A stretch of 64,000 nt of DNA, from the NCBI RefSeq assembly GCF_011075055.1, contig NC_058151.1, forward strand, positions 6,528,251 to 6,592,250. Direction: 5' to 3'. Below the pieces are notes generated by a model, which saw nothing but the letters and a program-made list of their open reading frames with translations, was not told the origin of the DNA and made no database searches. This document shows positions 38,101-49,801 of the stretch, piece by piece; within the stretch, counting starts at the first letter, position 1; each line of letters starts with the position of its first letter. A program made the translations under genes and the position numbers. The DNA is from Mangifera indica. Taxonomy: Eukaryota > Streptophyta > Magnoliopsida > Sapindales > Anacardiaceae.

Positions 38101-39229
38101 AAGATAAAGTGTATAAATTAAAAAGGGCTTTGTATGGACTAAAACAAGCCCCAAGAGCTTGGTATAGTCAAATCGAAGCTTATTTTCTGAAAAAAGGTTT
38201 TCGAAAATGCCCTTATGAACATACTCTTTTCATCAAAACAGAAGCTAGTGGAAAAATTCTCATTGCTTGCTTGTATGTAGATGATTTAATCTACACTGGA
38301 AATTACAAGGCTGTGTTTGAAGAATTTAAGAAATCTATGATGGCTGAATTTGAAATGTCTGACCTTGGTTTGATGCATTATTATTTGGGCATAGAAGTTA
38401 TTCAATCTGCAGGTGGGACTTTTATCTCTCAAAAAAAATATATACAGGAAATTTTAGACAAGTTTTGTATGAAAGATTGCAATCCGGTTAGCACACCTAT
38501 GGACACAGGCATGAAACTTGTTAAAAACCTGAAGGAAAAAAGGTTAACAACACTCTCTACAAGCAAATAATCGGAAGTCTGATGTATTTAACTGCAACAA
38601 GGCTAAACATCATGTATGTTGTTAGTCTCCTCAGTAGATACATGGAGTACCCAAAAGAGATGCATCTCTTAGCTGCAAAACAAATTCTTAGATACTTAAA
38701 GGGGACTGCTGATTATGGACTGCTCTACAAGGCTGATCATGAATTTGATTTGGTGGGATTCACAGATAGTGATTATGCTGGAGATCCAGATGATAGAAAA
38801 AGCACATCCGGGTATGTCTTTAAGATCGGGACAACAGTAATCTCATGGTCATCAAGAAAGCAATCAATTGTGACTTTGTCGACCACTGAAGCGGAATATG
38901 TAGCAGCAACAGCATGTACTTGTCAAGCAATTTGGTTTCAAAAAATTCTTGAGGAACTACATTTTAAGCAAGTAAGGCCAACTTCCATCTACTGTGATAA
39001 CAACTCAACAATCAAACTTTCAAAGAATCTTGTTCTGCATAACAGGAGCAAACACATAGATGTGAAGTTTCATTTCTTAAAGGACCTCACGAAAGAAGGA
39101 GTAATTGATCTCATGTATTGTAGAAGTGAAGACCAGATAGCTAATATTTTTACCAAGTCCCTCAAGTTATCAGCATTTCAGAAGCTACAAAAGCTACTTG
39201 GTGTCTCTGCACTCATTAATAGTTGTTGA
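35184..39229 (+). pseudogene. Copia gag-pol, complete order but interrupted
   Basis: Gag opens MAFETFVQPAIPRFDGHYDHW. The CCHC knuckle CYRCHKLGHFKSEC is at about 35998. The protease motif LDSGCSNHM is at about 36166. Integrase has the H-H/C-C start near 36.55 kb and DD-E parts (HSDICRP; FIDDLSRKTWVYF). RT runs 37.7-38.5 kb with QLDVKSAFLYG and YVDDLIYTG. RNase H runs 38.6-39.2 kb with STTEAEYVA and KHIDVKFHFLKD. Stops occur at about 35466, 35593, 35629, 35762, 36962, 37034 and 37393, and a one-base deletion near 38530 changes frame. Most stops fit C-to-T or G-to-A changes. Catalytic boxes remain readable. Confidence 0.93.
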
Positions 39230-39254
39230 TTTCTCTGTCAAAAAACTTTGGGCT

Positions 39255-39266
39255 TAAGGGAGGAAT
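39255..39266 (+). other. Copia polypurine tract
   Basis: A purine-rich TAAGGGAGGAAT lies immediately before the 3' LTR, where plus-strand DNA synthesis is primed. Confidence 0.8.
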
Positions 39267-39521
39267 TGTTGAATAAGTCTATTTTGTAATCCCAAGTTTT
39301 TCAGATAAGTTTTTTGTTGCACGATCACACTTCACATTCCAGTCCTTGTCTTTAGGCACTTACATTAGTTTGTTGTTGCACGTTCACGTTCCACTCCTTG
39401 TCTTTAGGCACTTATATTTAGTTGCTATTTTTCAGCTTGTTTATGTTCATGTATTTTGGCTATTTAAGAGAACCATTAGTTATTGAATAAAATTGCAGTG
39501 TTGTTTTAAATTATTCCAACA
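39267..39521 (+). repeat. Copia 3' LTR
   Basis: 255 bp, same as the 5' LTR except four substitutions seen by eye (near 39312, 39323, 39340 and 39445). GTAAC follows directly. Confidence 0.95.
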
Positions 39522-39526
39522 GTAAC

Positions 39527-41851
39527 ACCCCTATCAAAATATGTATCCCTATTCAGAATATGCACTCAAAAAGACGTGTTGACTTAAAATTTCTTACATA
39601 ACATACATGGCAAAAACATGAATAATAAATTTTCATAATCCCCAAAGGAGTATTTATAATAACTATTGTGCATAAAGAAATGTGAAAATGTGAATAACCC
39701 AAAAATACATCAATGTGGTTCGACATGTAAAATGACCAAAATGCCCCTATCTTATGCAATATCTCGAGCTAACCCACTAGCTCCCTTGTCATCACCCCGT
39801 TACTCCATAATCATACCTATAAAACCACAAAAGAAACACATGAGTGAAACACACTCAATAAGTAGGTAGCCTCATGACATCCAGAATAAATATAGCATAG
39901 TTATGTCATATATGTCTTTATTTAATCTTTTTGTGATATTTCAAATATTTTTCTAGCATCCTAGATACCCATCCAATTTATTTAGGCGTCCAATTATAAT
40001 CTCTAACGACAATGTCATCCAGAAGACTGGTGTCAAATGATGTATATCGATGTCTCGAATGCTAATGAAAGCATGAGACATCCCAGATGTCAATCATAAG
40101 GTATACCTAGTACACTTGTCAACTAGGCTTCAGGTTATGGATACAATATCATAAAAGGAGTAAGACCCTGCACCTCTCCCAATATTGCACGAGCATCTCA
40201 ATGCTGAGGTGCCCAATGCCAGTGCATAATCATCCAAAGGTATCAAGGTCACATAGGCTAGCCTTAATATTTTCACGACCATACTGCACACAACTTAATG
40301 ACCTAAAATAAAGTAATATATTGTTTATAATTTTTGACTTAGAATCACTCTGATTAAGGCTTGTGTCATCATTTGCATAGTCAGGTACACCTAAATTACC
40401 TTTCGTGCTGTCTTCCATCTAGTTTGGCATACTTCCTAAATTTTCATCTTATATTGCCTTTGTTAAGGTCTTATTATTTATTTCCTCTTAATTATCTCTC
40501 ATAAGGGTAAAATGGTCTTTTTTATAATCATAAACAATCATAGAAACTCTATACTAGCATTGCCATCTTCATACATCTTTATTATTAATTCCCTCAAATG
40601 TACATGGGTGTGTATTCTTTGTACATGGGGGTGTATTACTTAACTTACACAAGCATGTAATTCAAGGTGACATACACGATCGTGAGTCTTATACTACATA
40701 GGTGTGTGTTCATCCCTAAATTAACATGCTTGTGGTTATCCTAACACAAGGACCATTCATTCTCAAATATACATGACCGCGTATTCCTTATACATGGGCA
40801 TGTAACACAAATTTTTTAGAACTTTGTTTAGTAATTCCTTACATTTTCCAGTCACCTGACCTGAGTTTCAAGTATCCAATTTCTTCCCAAACATTGTCAC
40901 ATCAAGTTTAAACAATAGTCTACTTACTCTATATTTCAAATCTTACACAAAATTTACAAATCATGCAACTAATATTCATCCTCCTATTGGCACAATTACA
41001 ATTATGCATACTAAAATTATAATCCATATCACACCATAAATCAACATATGATAAGCAAGCATAGAAATAATCCACCGCTAATTCTCATGTTTTGCAAGTC
41101 ATAGATTATAGAAAACAAATTCTATTCATTACACTACCTTAGTCCATCAATCCATATAATATAATATCATAGCATTTATTCACAAACATATGAACACCTT
41201 TCTTCATTCCAATTATCTCATTAGAATTATCATTGTATTCTAGGTTCAAATAGTAAATCAATTTATATCAGTCATCACAAATTTAAATCAAAGGAACACC
41301 GTACTTACCTTTCCTCCAATATAGCAATTATCTTCATGTGGTGAAATGAACTTCTCAACAATCCTTCGCATTCCCTTAGCCTTAAAGTCTTTCAAACTCT
41401 CTCAATTTTCTCTTTTTTTTTTTTTTTTGTGAAAGTAAAGAACAATGTTCAGCCAAACACATTTGAGTTCTTTTTATTTTTAATTAACAAACACGATACA
41501 TGGTCGTGTACCCTCATTCATACATAGGTGTTTATGCTAGTACCATTTAATGGAAATTTCCAAAATCACCGCAAAACAACTCCTTATTCAAAATTCAAAC
41601 ACGTTGACTATGCACAAGCATTTATAACAACGTACATAGGTGTATGTCTTCCACGTTTAGCCAATTTTCATACGTCTTACAGGAAAAAAACTATTTTGCC
41701 CTTACCATCACATATACTAGTGTGTTGCCTTCCCACATGGTCTTGTAACCCCAAAATCACATACACAATATTAATTAAGCATAACTAATAAAATATATGA
41801 GTCAAATGATGAATATAACTTTGGAAGTACTTCTAGGTGTTATATTTCTCC
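39527..41851 (-). repeat. 3' LTR of the minus-strand Gypsy (main part)
   Basis: Read on the minus strand it starts TATAACACCTAGAAGTA after a purine tract and ends GGGGTGTTACA, once the six bases cut off by the Copia are added. Like the 19.5-21.6 kb LTR it holds repeated ACATGGGTGTGTA and ACACGATCGTGAG-type palindromes (40.6-40.8 and 41.48-41.7 kb). Both LTRs share start and end sequence, so they belong to one family or close relatives. Confidence 0.65.
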
Positions 41852-44635
41852 CCCCTTAAAAGAATTTCATCCCCAAAGTTCACTTGAACAATTGTGAGAA
41901 CTTTTGCCTCATATCTTGCTCCACCTCCCAAGTGGCCTCATTGACCTAATCGTTTATCTAAAGAACCTTAACTAGTAAAATCTGTTTGTTTTTTAGTTGT
42001 TTAACTAGTCTATCTAAGATCTGAATAAGGCACTCTGTATACACCAAATTATCTTCAAGCTTCATATCCTCTACTCTTAATATATGAGTTAGGTCACTGA
42101 TATACTCATGTGACAATGACACATGAAACACATTATGAATATGGTTTATACTCGCTAGCAATGTAAGCTAGTAAGTAACCTGGCCTACATGCTCTAGAAT
42201 CTCTAAGGGTACCACAAACCTTGAAGCCAATTTACCTTTTCACCCAAACCTCGCCACATAATGGTAAGAAGTTATTCTCACAAAAACCATATCACCCACA
42301 TCAAACTCCAAGTTTCACCTCCTCTAATTTGTATAACTCTTTTGGTAATCTTAGGTTTGTTTCATCCTCTCCTTGATTAATCTCACATTCTCAATCATTT
42401 TTTGGGTCATCTCTAGTGTCAAGGCATCTCTTTCACCTATCTCATTTCAGTGAAATGGTGATCTATGTTTTCTCCTATAAAATGCCTTATACAAAACCAT
42501 TTAGATGGTCGTTTGATAACTATTATTATATGTAAACTCTATCAATAATAACATATCAATCCAACTCACTCATCAATCCATACAACATGCTCTTAACATT
42601 TCTTCAATTACCTGATTTACCTTCTTAATCTACCCATCAATCTAAGAATGATAAATGTTACTAAATGTCAATCTTGTACTAATAAACCTCAGCAAACTCT
42701 ACCAGAATGCTAAAACGAACCTCATGTCTTTGTTTGATACTATTGTCTAGGGCATAACATGTAATCTCACAATCTCTCTAACATATATTTGACCTAACTA
42801 ATCAGTACTAGTATTATACTTAACTAGGTAAAATGAGTCTATTTGGTCAAACAGTCCATAATAACCCATAAAGTATTAAATCCACCTTTGACCTCAACAA
42901 ACCAACCATAAAGTCCATAGAAATGTGCTCCCACCCATTTCCAAGAATGCTCAGAGGTTGCAATAAATTAGATGGTTTGTGGTGTTCAGCCTTAAATTAT
43001 TGACACACCAAACACTTAGTAACAAAATCTGTTATATTCTTTTTCATACCCGTCCACCAAAACAACCTCATCAGGTCTTGATACATCTTTAAAATCCTAA
43101 GGTAGACAATATGAAGAAAACTATGAGCCTTTGTAAGGATCCTACTCTTCAAATTAACATCACTGGGAACATAAACTTGGTCTCAAAACCTTAATACATG
43201 ACCAACCATCTTGAACTCTATCTTAGAACCCTTGACAACTCTCTAACTCATCTATATGCACCACTCATTAGCTAACTAAGCCATATATATTTCATCTAGA
43301 AAAGGCAATTGAATCTATAACCTAGACATCAATCTAGTAACCAACTTTATCCACTCTCTTTCCAACTCTTGCTACAACTCCTGGTAGGCAGTGATATAAG
43401 ACAAAATTACTTTTTACTTAAAGTGTCTACCATAACATTGGCTTTACCTGGGTGGTATCTGATGTCACAATCGTAATCTTTTATCAGCTTTAACCACCTC
43501 TTCTGTCTCATATTCAACTCTTTCTAAATAAAGAAGTATTTTAAACTTTTTTTTATGTGTACACATTGCACTTTAACTTCAAACAAATAATGCCACCAAA
43601 TTTTTAAAGTAAACACAACTGTGACTAACTTTAAGTTATAAGTAAGGTACCAAGTCTCATAATCCTTGAGTTATCGATAGGCATATGCAATTACCTTACC
43701 TTTCTACATCAACACAACTCATAAACCATGGTAGGAAGCATCTGTATATAAGTTATATTTCTCACTCTCAGTCAACAAGGCTAAAACCAGTGTAAAAGTC
43801 AATCTCTTTTTTAGCTTTTGGAAACTCCTCTTATAAGCATCTAACCATCTGAAAGGAACATTACTTTTAGTCAACTCAATCAACAATCTGTCTAACTTAG
43901 TAAATCTCTCTATGAATTGTCTATAATACCTTACTAATCCTAGAAAATTCCAGACCTTTTTAGTCGTCATAGGTCTTTGCCACTCTAGCATAACCTTAAC
44001 TTTACTCAGGTAAACCAAGATACGATTAACTGATACAACATGCCTCATAAATATGACACGATCTAACATAAACTCTCACTTGGAGAACTTAGTATATAAA
44101 TTATCTCGTAGTCTCTATAAAACAAATCTCAAGTGTCACTCATGTTCCTCTCAAGTCCTAGAATACACCAAAATATCATCGATAAATATAATAATAACTT
44201 TATTAAGGCAATCTCGGAACACCCTATTCATCAAGTTCGTGAAGATTGTTGGAGCATTAATCAAACTAAGGGGCATCACCATATTTTCATAATTCTTATA
44301 TCTTGTCCTGGATGCAGTCTTTGGAATGTTTCTCTTAGCCACCCAATCTTGATGATACCCAAATCTCAAGTCAATTTTTAAAAATACTGAAGCATCTTTT
44401 AACTAATCAAACAAGTAGTCAATCCTTAGCAATGAGTACTTATTTTTTTACTATCACCTTATTCAACTCTCTGTACTCAATGTACATGCACATCAATTTA
44501 TTCTTCTTTTTTATAAAAAGGATCGGTGCACCTTAAGGTGAATGGCCCGATCAAATGAAACCAATATCTAGAAGCTCTTATAATTGCTTCTTTAATTCTT
44601 GAAGTTTAGTTAAGGTCATTCTGTATAGTGATTTA

Positions 44636-44966
44636 TAGGGCTGGACTTGAGCCAAGCCAGCTCGAGCTCGGCTCGGTCAAGCCTGAAACGAGCCGGGCTT
44701 GGCTCAGCTCGATCGAGCTCGAGCCGAGCTAGAGTTGGCTCGGGTTGGCTCGGTAGATTTTTTTTTTAAATTTTTTATACAAAACGACGTCGTTTTGATC
44801 AATATATATTAAAAATAATGTCGTTTTGATAATGAAAAACGAGCTGAGCCGAACTGAACCAAACTTGAGCCAAATTTTAGTCGAACTCGAGTCGAGCTCG
44901 AGCTGGCTGTGAGCCGAGCTCGACCTGGCTGCGAGCCGAGCTCAGCTCGGCTCGAATCCAACCCTA
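44636..44966. mobile_element. hAT-type MITE, 331 bp
   Basis: It begins TAGGGCTGGACTTGAGCC and ends GGCTCGAATCCAACCCTA. The terminal inverted repeats match at 15 of 18 bases. A perfect 8-bp target duplication, GTGATTTA, lies at 44628-44635 and 44967-44974, as expected for hAT elements. The subterminal parts are dense in GAGCTCGAGCC-type repeats. It has no transposase. It splits the RT region of the minus-strand Gypsy, so the minus-strand open frame at 44809-45246 is a Gypsy/MITE chimera. Confidence 0.9.
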
Positions 44967-45249
44967 GTGATTTAGAAATAAACATCCCAAGAGCCAACTC
45001 AATGTTGAACTCAACCCCCTTCTCAAATAGCAACCCTGGTAGATCATCATGGTCATATCTTGAGGATAGGGCTACTAATCTGAGCTGATCCCCCCTCTTT
45101 CTAATTATCTTATGTCTCGTGACCTTTGATCTGAGAGCTCTACTCAATACCCTTGAATATATGTTGTGAGCGTTATCTTGTAATACCCTTAGGTATATTC
45201 CAGGGGTAATTATGTCTTTTGACCCTGTTTTGAGATTTTTTTCCATTTT

Positions 45250-45283
45250 AAATATATATATATATATATGGGTGTGTTTTTTT

Positions 45284-45314
<31 letters not shown>
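45250..45314. repeat. (TA)n microsatellite
   Basis: Two TA runs separated by a short GGGTGTGTTTTTTTATACA stretch near the start of the solo LTR. Confidence 0.9.
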
Positions 45315-45318
<4 letters not shown>

Positions 45319-45906
45319 TTTATATATAGATATATAAACAAAAAAAAAAAGAAGTCAAAAAGTCAAAAAGAAAAGGAAAAAGACAAAGAGAAAAAGAGAA
45401 AGAGATAAGGCTTAGATATAAAGAGAAAGAGAAGACTTTTCCATCATTTTTACATCTTCTCCCGTAAAGCTCCAGCAGCCAACCTCCCTTCATGTTCTTT
45501 TCTTTTGTTTTGTGAAGCCAAAGGAAGAAATTGAAGAGATATTGGAAGATAAAATAAAAAGAAAAAAAGAGAAGCACCTTGGAAGCTTTGGTAACCAAAG
45601 ATCTCCTTCCTTTCCCTTTCATCTATGTTTATATGCATGTTATGTGAATGTGTTAGTGTGTTTTGGTATTGATTTAAAGTGATCTTGGTGATAAAGGAAA
45701 CAAAACAAGGAGAAGGAAGCCAACTTTCAAAGATTTGGCTTGAATCAAGGTAAGGGATATCATCCTTGATATGTGACATGTTTTAAGCTTTTGGTTCCTT
45801 AGATCTAGGTTATAAATGTTGATTTTGATGTTGAGGAATATTGTTTTGCCATTTGGGATGTCTATGTATGTGATTTTGTTTATGGCAGAAAGTTACATAA
45901 TATTTA

Positions 45907-46671
45907 CAGTTTTTGCCACTGAGTTCGTCCCATGTTTTGGCTGCCTTATCGAATGAATTATGAGTGCTATTATATCTTGTTGGAAATCTCTTTGAATCCT
46001 CTTTCCAATAATATATAGCTTGTATGCATTAGAGATCATTTGGATTGTTAAAGATTGTATAAACCGAAAGGACTGTTTTACTAAATAAACAGAGGAGGCA
46101 GTTTTGTCACTGAGTTTATCTCAAGTTTTGACTGCCTTATATATGGAATTATGAGTGCTATTATATCTCGTTGGAAAGCTCTTTTAATCCTCTTTCCAAT
46201 TATATATAGCTTGTATGAATTAGAGATCATTTGGATTGTTAAAGATTGTATAAACCGAAAGGACTGTTTTACTAAATAAACAGAGGAGGCAGTTTTGTCA
46301 CTGAGTTTATCTCACGTTTTGACTGCCTTATATATGGAATTATGAGTGCTATTATATCTCGTTGGAAATCTCTTTGAATCCTCTTTCCAATGATATATAG
46401 CTTGTATGAATTGGGGATCATGTGAATTGTTAAATATTGCATGAAACACAAGGACTGCTTTATCAAATAAACAGGGGAGGCAGTTTTTGCCACTGAATTT
46501 ATCTGCTGTTTTGACTGCCTGATTGAATGAATTATGAGTGCTATTATAGCTTGTTAGAAAGCTATTTGAATCCTCTTTTCAACGATATATAGCTTGTATG
46601 AATTAGGAACCGGTTGGACTGTAAAATTGTATGAAAAAGAAGGATGCCCTGTCAAATGAACAGGGCTGTGA
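45907..46671 (+). repeat. 191-bp tandem array, 4 copies
   Basis: The landmark CAGTTTT(T)G.CACTGA recurs at 45907, 46099, 46290 and 46481, spaced 192, 191 and 191 bp; a partial fifth start is near 46672. Each unit carries GAATTATGAGTGCTATTATA, a CTCTTTCCAAT segment, TATATAGCTTGTATG and an AAATAAACAG segment. Units are visibly alike but not identical. Confidence 0.9.
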
Positions 46672-46920
46672 ACAGTATTTCACAGTTTGGAAAGGAAAAA
46701 AAGAAAGAAAAGAAAGGAAAGGAAAGGAAAGGAAAAAAAAAAAAAAAGAGAAAAAGAAAAGAAATAAAAGTAAGAAAAGGTTGGGACTCAAGATTCAAGG
46801 GTCGTCCCAAGAGTAATGTCTGGTGAGTTATGAATAAATTTAGATGGAAGCGAAATTAGTAAGATATAAGACTCGCATGCATGCTATAAACTATGAGGGG
46901 GCACTTTACACTACACCGCC

Positions 46921-46999
46921 CGTAGTAGGGCACGTCCGCAGTAGGACACGTCCGTAGTAGGACATAGACCCCTAGTAGGGTCCGCTCGCAGTAGAGCTC
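46921..46999 (+). repeat. 16-bp GC-rich tandem repeat, ~5 copies
   Basis: CGTAGTAGGGCACGTC, CGCAGTAGGACACGTC, CGTAGTAGGACATAGACC, CCTAGTAGGGTCCGCT and CGCAGTAGAGCTC follow each other from 46921. It is a GC-rich, CpG-rich island in AT-rich surroundings. Confidence 0.85.
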
Positions 47000-48599
47000 A
47001 ATTCAGATTCAGAAATAGTGTAGTGAAAGAAAAAGAGCTTGAGCTTAGAAAAGTGCCAAATCCCTATAGTTAGCTTCCAGAAAGTATTAAATAGACACCA
47101 GATGGGACAAAGGATGACCCAAATAGTAAAGAGTGAACTAAATTATCCCCTCAATCTCTTATAGAGGTTAGGATGTGAGGTTGAGTCCCAAAAGTGAGTT
47201 AGAACAGGAAAAAGGGATAGTTTACTTAATTTTTCCCCTTACTGAGTGTTCTTATCACTCACTCTCTTTTCTTTCCTGATTGCAGGTACAGGTGATCGAG
47301 GTAGCTGCGAGGCAGGGTCAGGTCAGCGTAGGTAGATCCGGCTGGAGCAGGTTATCTCTGGTTTATATTACATGCATACAGTGGCATGTTTTTATCGACT
47401 TTTGACTTTTTGAGATTATGGTACAGTTGCATATGATTACTCCTTGTTTTCAGATGCTTTCAGATGAGTTTTCATATGAGTATATACATCTTTTGTTCGC
47501 TTCCAGATTTTCAGTTTTCTTGGAATACTTTCTAAACACTTTTAATGAAACATTTATTTTAAAGTATTTTAAAAAAAAATAAAAAAATAGATGCTACGAA
47601 TATTAATTCGTAACATTTCTCCTTCGATGGATAGTACTTCTAGGGAGGATGTTACATATCTCCTGTTAGCATAGCTTTTGCAATATTTGGTTTCAGTCCG
47701 TTGATAAAAATTTCCATTTTTCCCTTATTGATACTAGCCACACCAAGGGCATATTGGGCAAATACATTGAATTTAGTAGAGAACTCCTTAACTATCTTAT
47801 GCTTTTGTCCCAAATTTAGATATTCTTGTGCTCAAACATACAATATATCAACTGACAAATATTCCCTCTCAAAGGCCTCTCCTAAGTGGCCCATGACATC
47901 CCACTTGTCCAACGGGTATCACTCAACATCTGTCATCAAATCTTCACATCAGTTCTCAACAAGTGACTAACATATCAAACTCTTTCATGGTCTATCATCT
48001 CAAGCAAACTCATAACATCCTCTACAATATCAAGCCACTCCTCAGCTATTATTGATCTAATCCCAATGCCACCCTAAAACTCTAACAACTAATGTCTATC
48101 AACTAAACTATAAATAGGGTGGAGTTATTATCTACTGCCACCCACAATCACAGTCTTTTAGACCTTCTCACCCACTATCTTATGTTGGGTGGCAAATCTA
48201 TAATCAGTTATTGTTGCTCAACAATAAAGTGCTTGAACTAGGTGACCCACACTCTTAGAAAGCTCTCAGTTCTCCCTAAGAACCTTTTAGACAATCTTTC
48301 TAATCATAGAGCTATTTATCTAAGGTGCTACAGTTGCGCTCGAGGTTTGTCCTATGCCACTCCCTTGCTAACCTCTTGGGTCGAGACCTCATTAGCATTA
48401 GCATTAGCAAGTAATCTTTTGGATCTTCTCATCCTGATGCCACACACATAAACTTAGATAGACATACGACAAGTTAAATGCAATTTAATTAATACTTATA
48501 GCGGTCAGCATGCAGAAGTCGTCAGCGTTGCATGTGGGGCTACTTAAACACTTATGCACATTCAAATAGTTAACACTTTTCGGTTTCTAAAACAATAAA

Positions 48600-49801
48600 T
48601 TAAATAGAAACAGAATTTCATCATCTAAAATTAAACTTATAAAACCTTCAATATACAAATCAAGTCTTGAAGATTTAACCATATACCCTAACTTTCTGTC
48701 AGCGAAAAATCTACTATTTTTGGCAAAATAAACAATTCAACACACAAATCACACTTTAATCTAACGAATAAGCACTTTTCATCAACTAACAACCAATTCA
48801 AAACTCAAATTCCGATATCAATTATGAAAATTGGATATTCTAGATAAAAATAAAAATAACCACAATAAGTGTTAAAATAATCTAATAATCAATTAATACT
48901 AACCTTATAAGTCATTTTGGAGATGAATTTAATTGAAAAATGGATGAAAAATCAAATATTTGAAGCTAAGACTTATGCTAGGAGTGATAAGCATTTTGGA
49001 TTGAGTTAACAATAGTCAAATCACCTTTACATATTTAGACAATTTTAGCGAAACCCATTTTATTGACTATATCTATATAATCCATAAAATTATATAGCTA
49101 ATATTCTTTGAAAACCCTAAATTAAGTTATTGTAATTAATTTCTCATCGAATAATCTATACCATGTTGTATTGTAAAACACCGTGAACTATCTCACAAGT
49201 ACAAATATATGACAAATTTAAAATGTACGAGAAACTCATACAGTCTATACAGGGTAAATATTAGAAAACATCCTAAATCTTCTACAAATACAAAAATTAA
49301 AAAACATCATAATCTAGTATTATTCTTATAGCATTATTGAATTATCACTAGTGTCTATCTCCCGCACCATTCTTTAGATATCACTACGAAGCCTTGTTAA
49401 ATAACTTTCAACAAGCTGCTTCTAATTGCTGTTCCTGCACATATATTTTGACATAGAAGGAGAGACAACATCAGTGTAGGTAAATTCGACATGGGTTCAA
49501 ATTATCACACAGTAAAACAGACGATCTATGATATTTATGGATGGTCTACTATTTTTTAATATTGAGGGAATCATGGAATTATAAGTGTATATCAGAAGCA
49601 TCAAGTGATGGACTTTTCTATCAACATAACTTTTCATCCTTCTGACTAGAAGAGTCCCTTCTGTCCAAGGAACTTTAGCTTATGCTGATGTAGATTTATT
49701 GAGTCCATTTTTATATGATACTTTACTACAGTTATAAGGCTTCTAGCCTTAATTACGAACAAAGGGAGAACTGAGAAAGTCCTTGTTCTTACCTAATGGA
49801 T
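48600..49801. other. intergenic, downstream of PICBP
   Basis: AT-rich, with no recognisable domain in any frame. The part next to 49801 is expected to be the 3' UTR of the calmodulin-binding protein gene. The missing 5' LTR of the minus-strand Gypsy was looked for here and not found. Confidence 0.4.

Larger units (their letters stand above)
34836..39521 (+). mobile_element. structurally complete Ty1/Copia element, 4.69 kb
   Basis: Two 255-bp LTRs (34836-35090 and 39267-39521) both start TGTTG and end CCAACA. They differ at four positions by eye. The 5-bp target duplication GTAAC flanks the element exactly (34831-34835 and 39522-39526). The primer site TGGTATCAGAGCCAG follows the 5' LTR, and the purine tract TAAGGGAGGAAT precedes the 3' LTR. 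The internal gag-pol is complete in order but carries several stops and one frame change, so the copy cannot encode its own proteins. Confidence 0.96.
45179..47615 (+). mobile_element. apparent solo LTR of another retrotransposon, ~2.44 kb
   Basis: It begins TGTAATACCCTTAGG and ends TTCGTAACA, and it replaces nothing recognisable in the host Gypsy on either side. Flanking bases are TATCT on the left and TTTCT on the right, a 4/5 match to a target duplication. No primer site, purine tract or pol is found inside. It contains a TA microsatellite, a 191-bp tandem array, a purine tract, a 16-bp array, and a TTTCTTTCCTGATTGCAG stretch that looks like a splice acceptor near 47270-47287. Confidence 0.65.
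41860..48440 (-). pseudogene. Gypsy gag-pol remnant, interrupted by insertions
   Basis: The gag start MRRSKRL is near 48.43 kb, with gag pieces FEREYLSVDILYV and KIVKEFSTKFNVFAQYA near 47.7-47.9 kb. After the solo LTR the frame resumes with DQLRLVALSSRYDHDDLPG..KGVEFNIEL (45.2-44.98 kb). After the MITE come RT pieces [20 protein letters not shown] and [10 protein letters not shown] (44.35-44.15 kb), and RNase H with YNLYTDASYHG (43.72 kb). The integrase tail IHNVFHVSLS..DLTHIL is at 42.13 kb. Zinc knuckle and protease were not recognised and may be deleted. Many stops are present. Confidence 0.75.
34830..48600 (-). mobile_element. long Ty3/Gypsy element (minus strand) with three nested insertions
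   Basis: The minus-strand order is: leader (about 48.6-48.44 kb), gag (48.44-47.62), RT/RNase H (45.18-43.7), integrase with its C-terminal part (to about 41.9), a polypurine tract near 41853-41865, then the 3' LTR. The LTR runs from 41851 to 39527 and ends with the six bases 34835-34830. A complete Copia (34836-39521 plus duplication) split it. An hAT-type MITE (44636-44966) and an apparent solo LTR (45179-47615) are also inside. The 5' LTR is missing beyond about 48.6 kb. The gag start (MRRSKR) and leader match the plus-strand Gypsy at 19.5-24.5 kb. Confidence 0.8.

Noticed and set aside
44809..45246. 145-codon minus-strand open frame
   Set aside because: It runs from Gypsy pol into the hAT-type MITE, so it is an accidental fusion.
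45320..45779. Two overlapping minus-strand open frames of about 100 codons
   Set aside because: They lie in low-complexity AT and GA-rich sequence of the solo LTR and have no recognisable domain.
45907..46671. Regular repeats that might suggest a CRISPR-like array
   Set aside because: The whole 191-bp unit is repeated with no unique spacers, inside a plant LTR; it is an ordinary tandem array.
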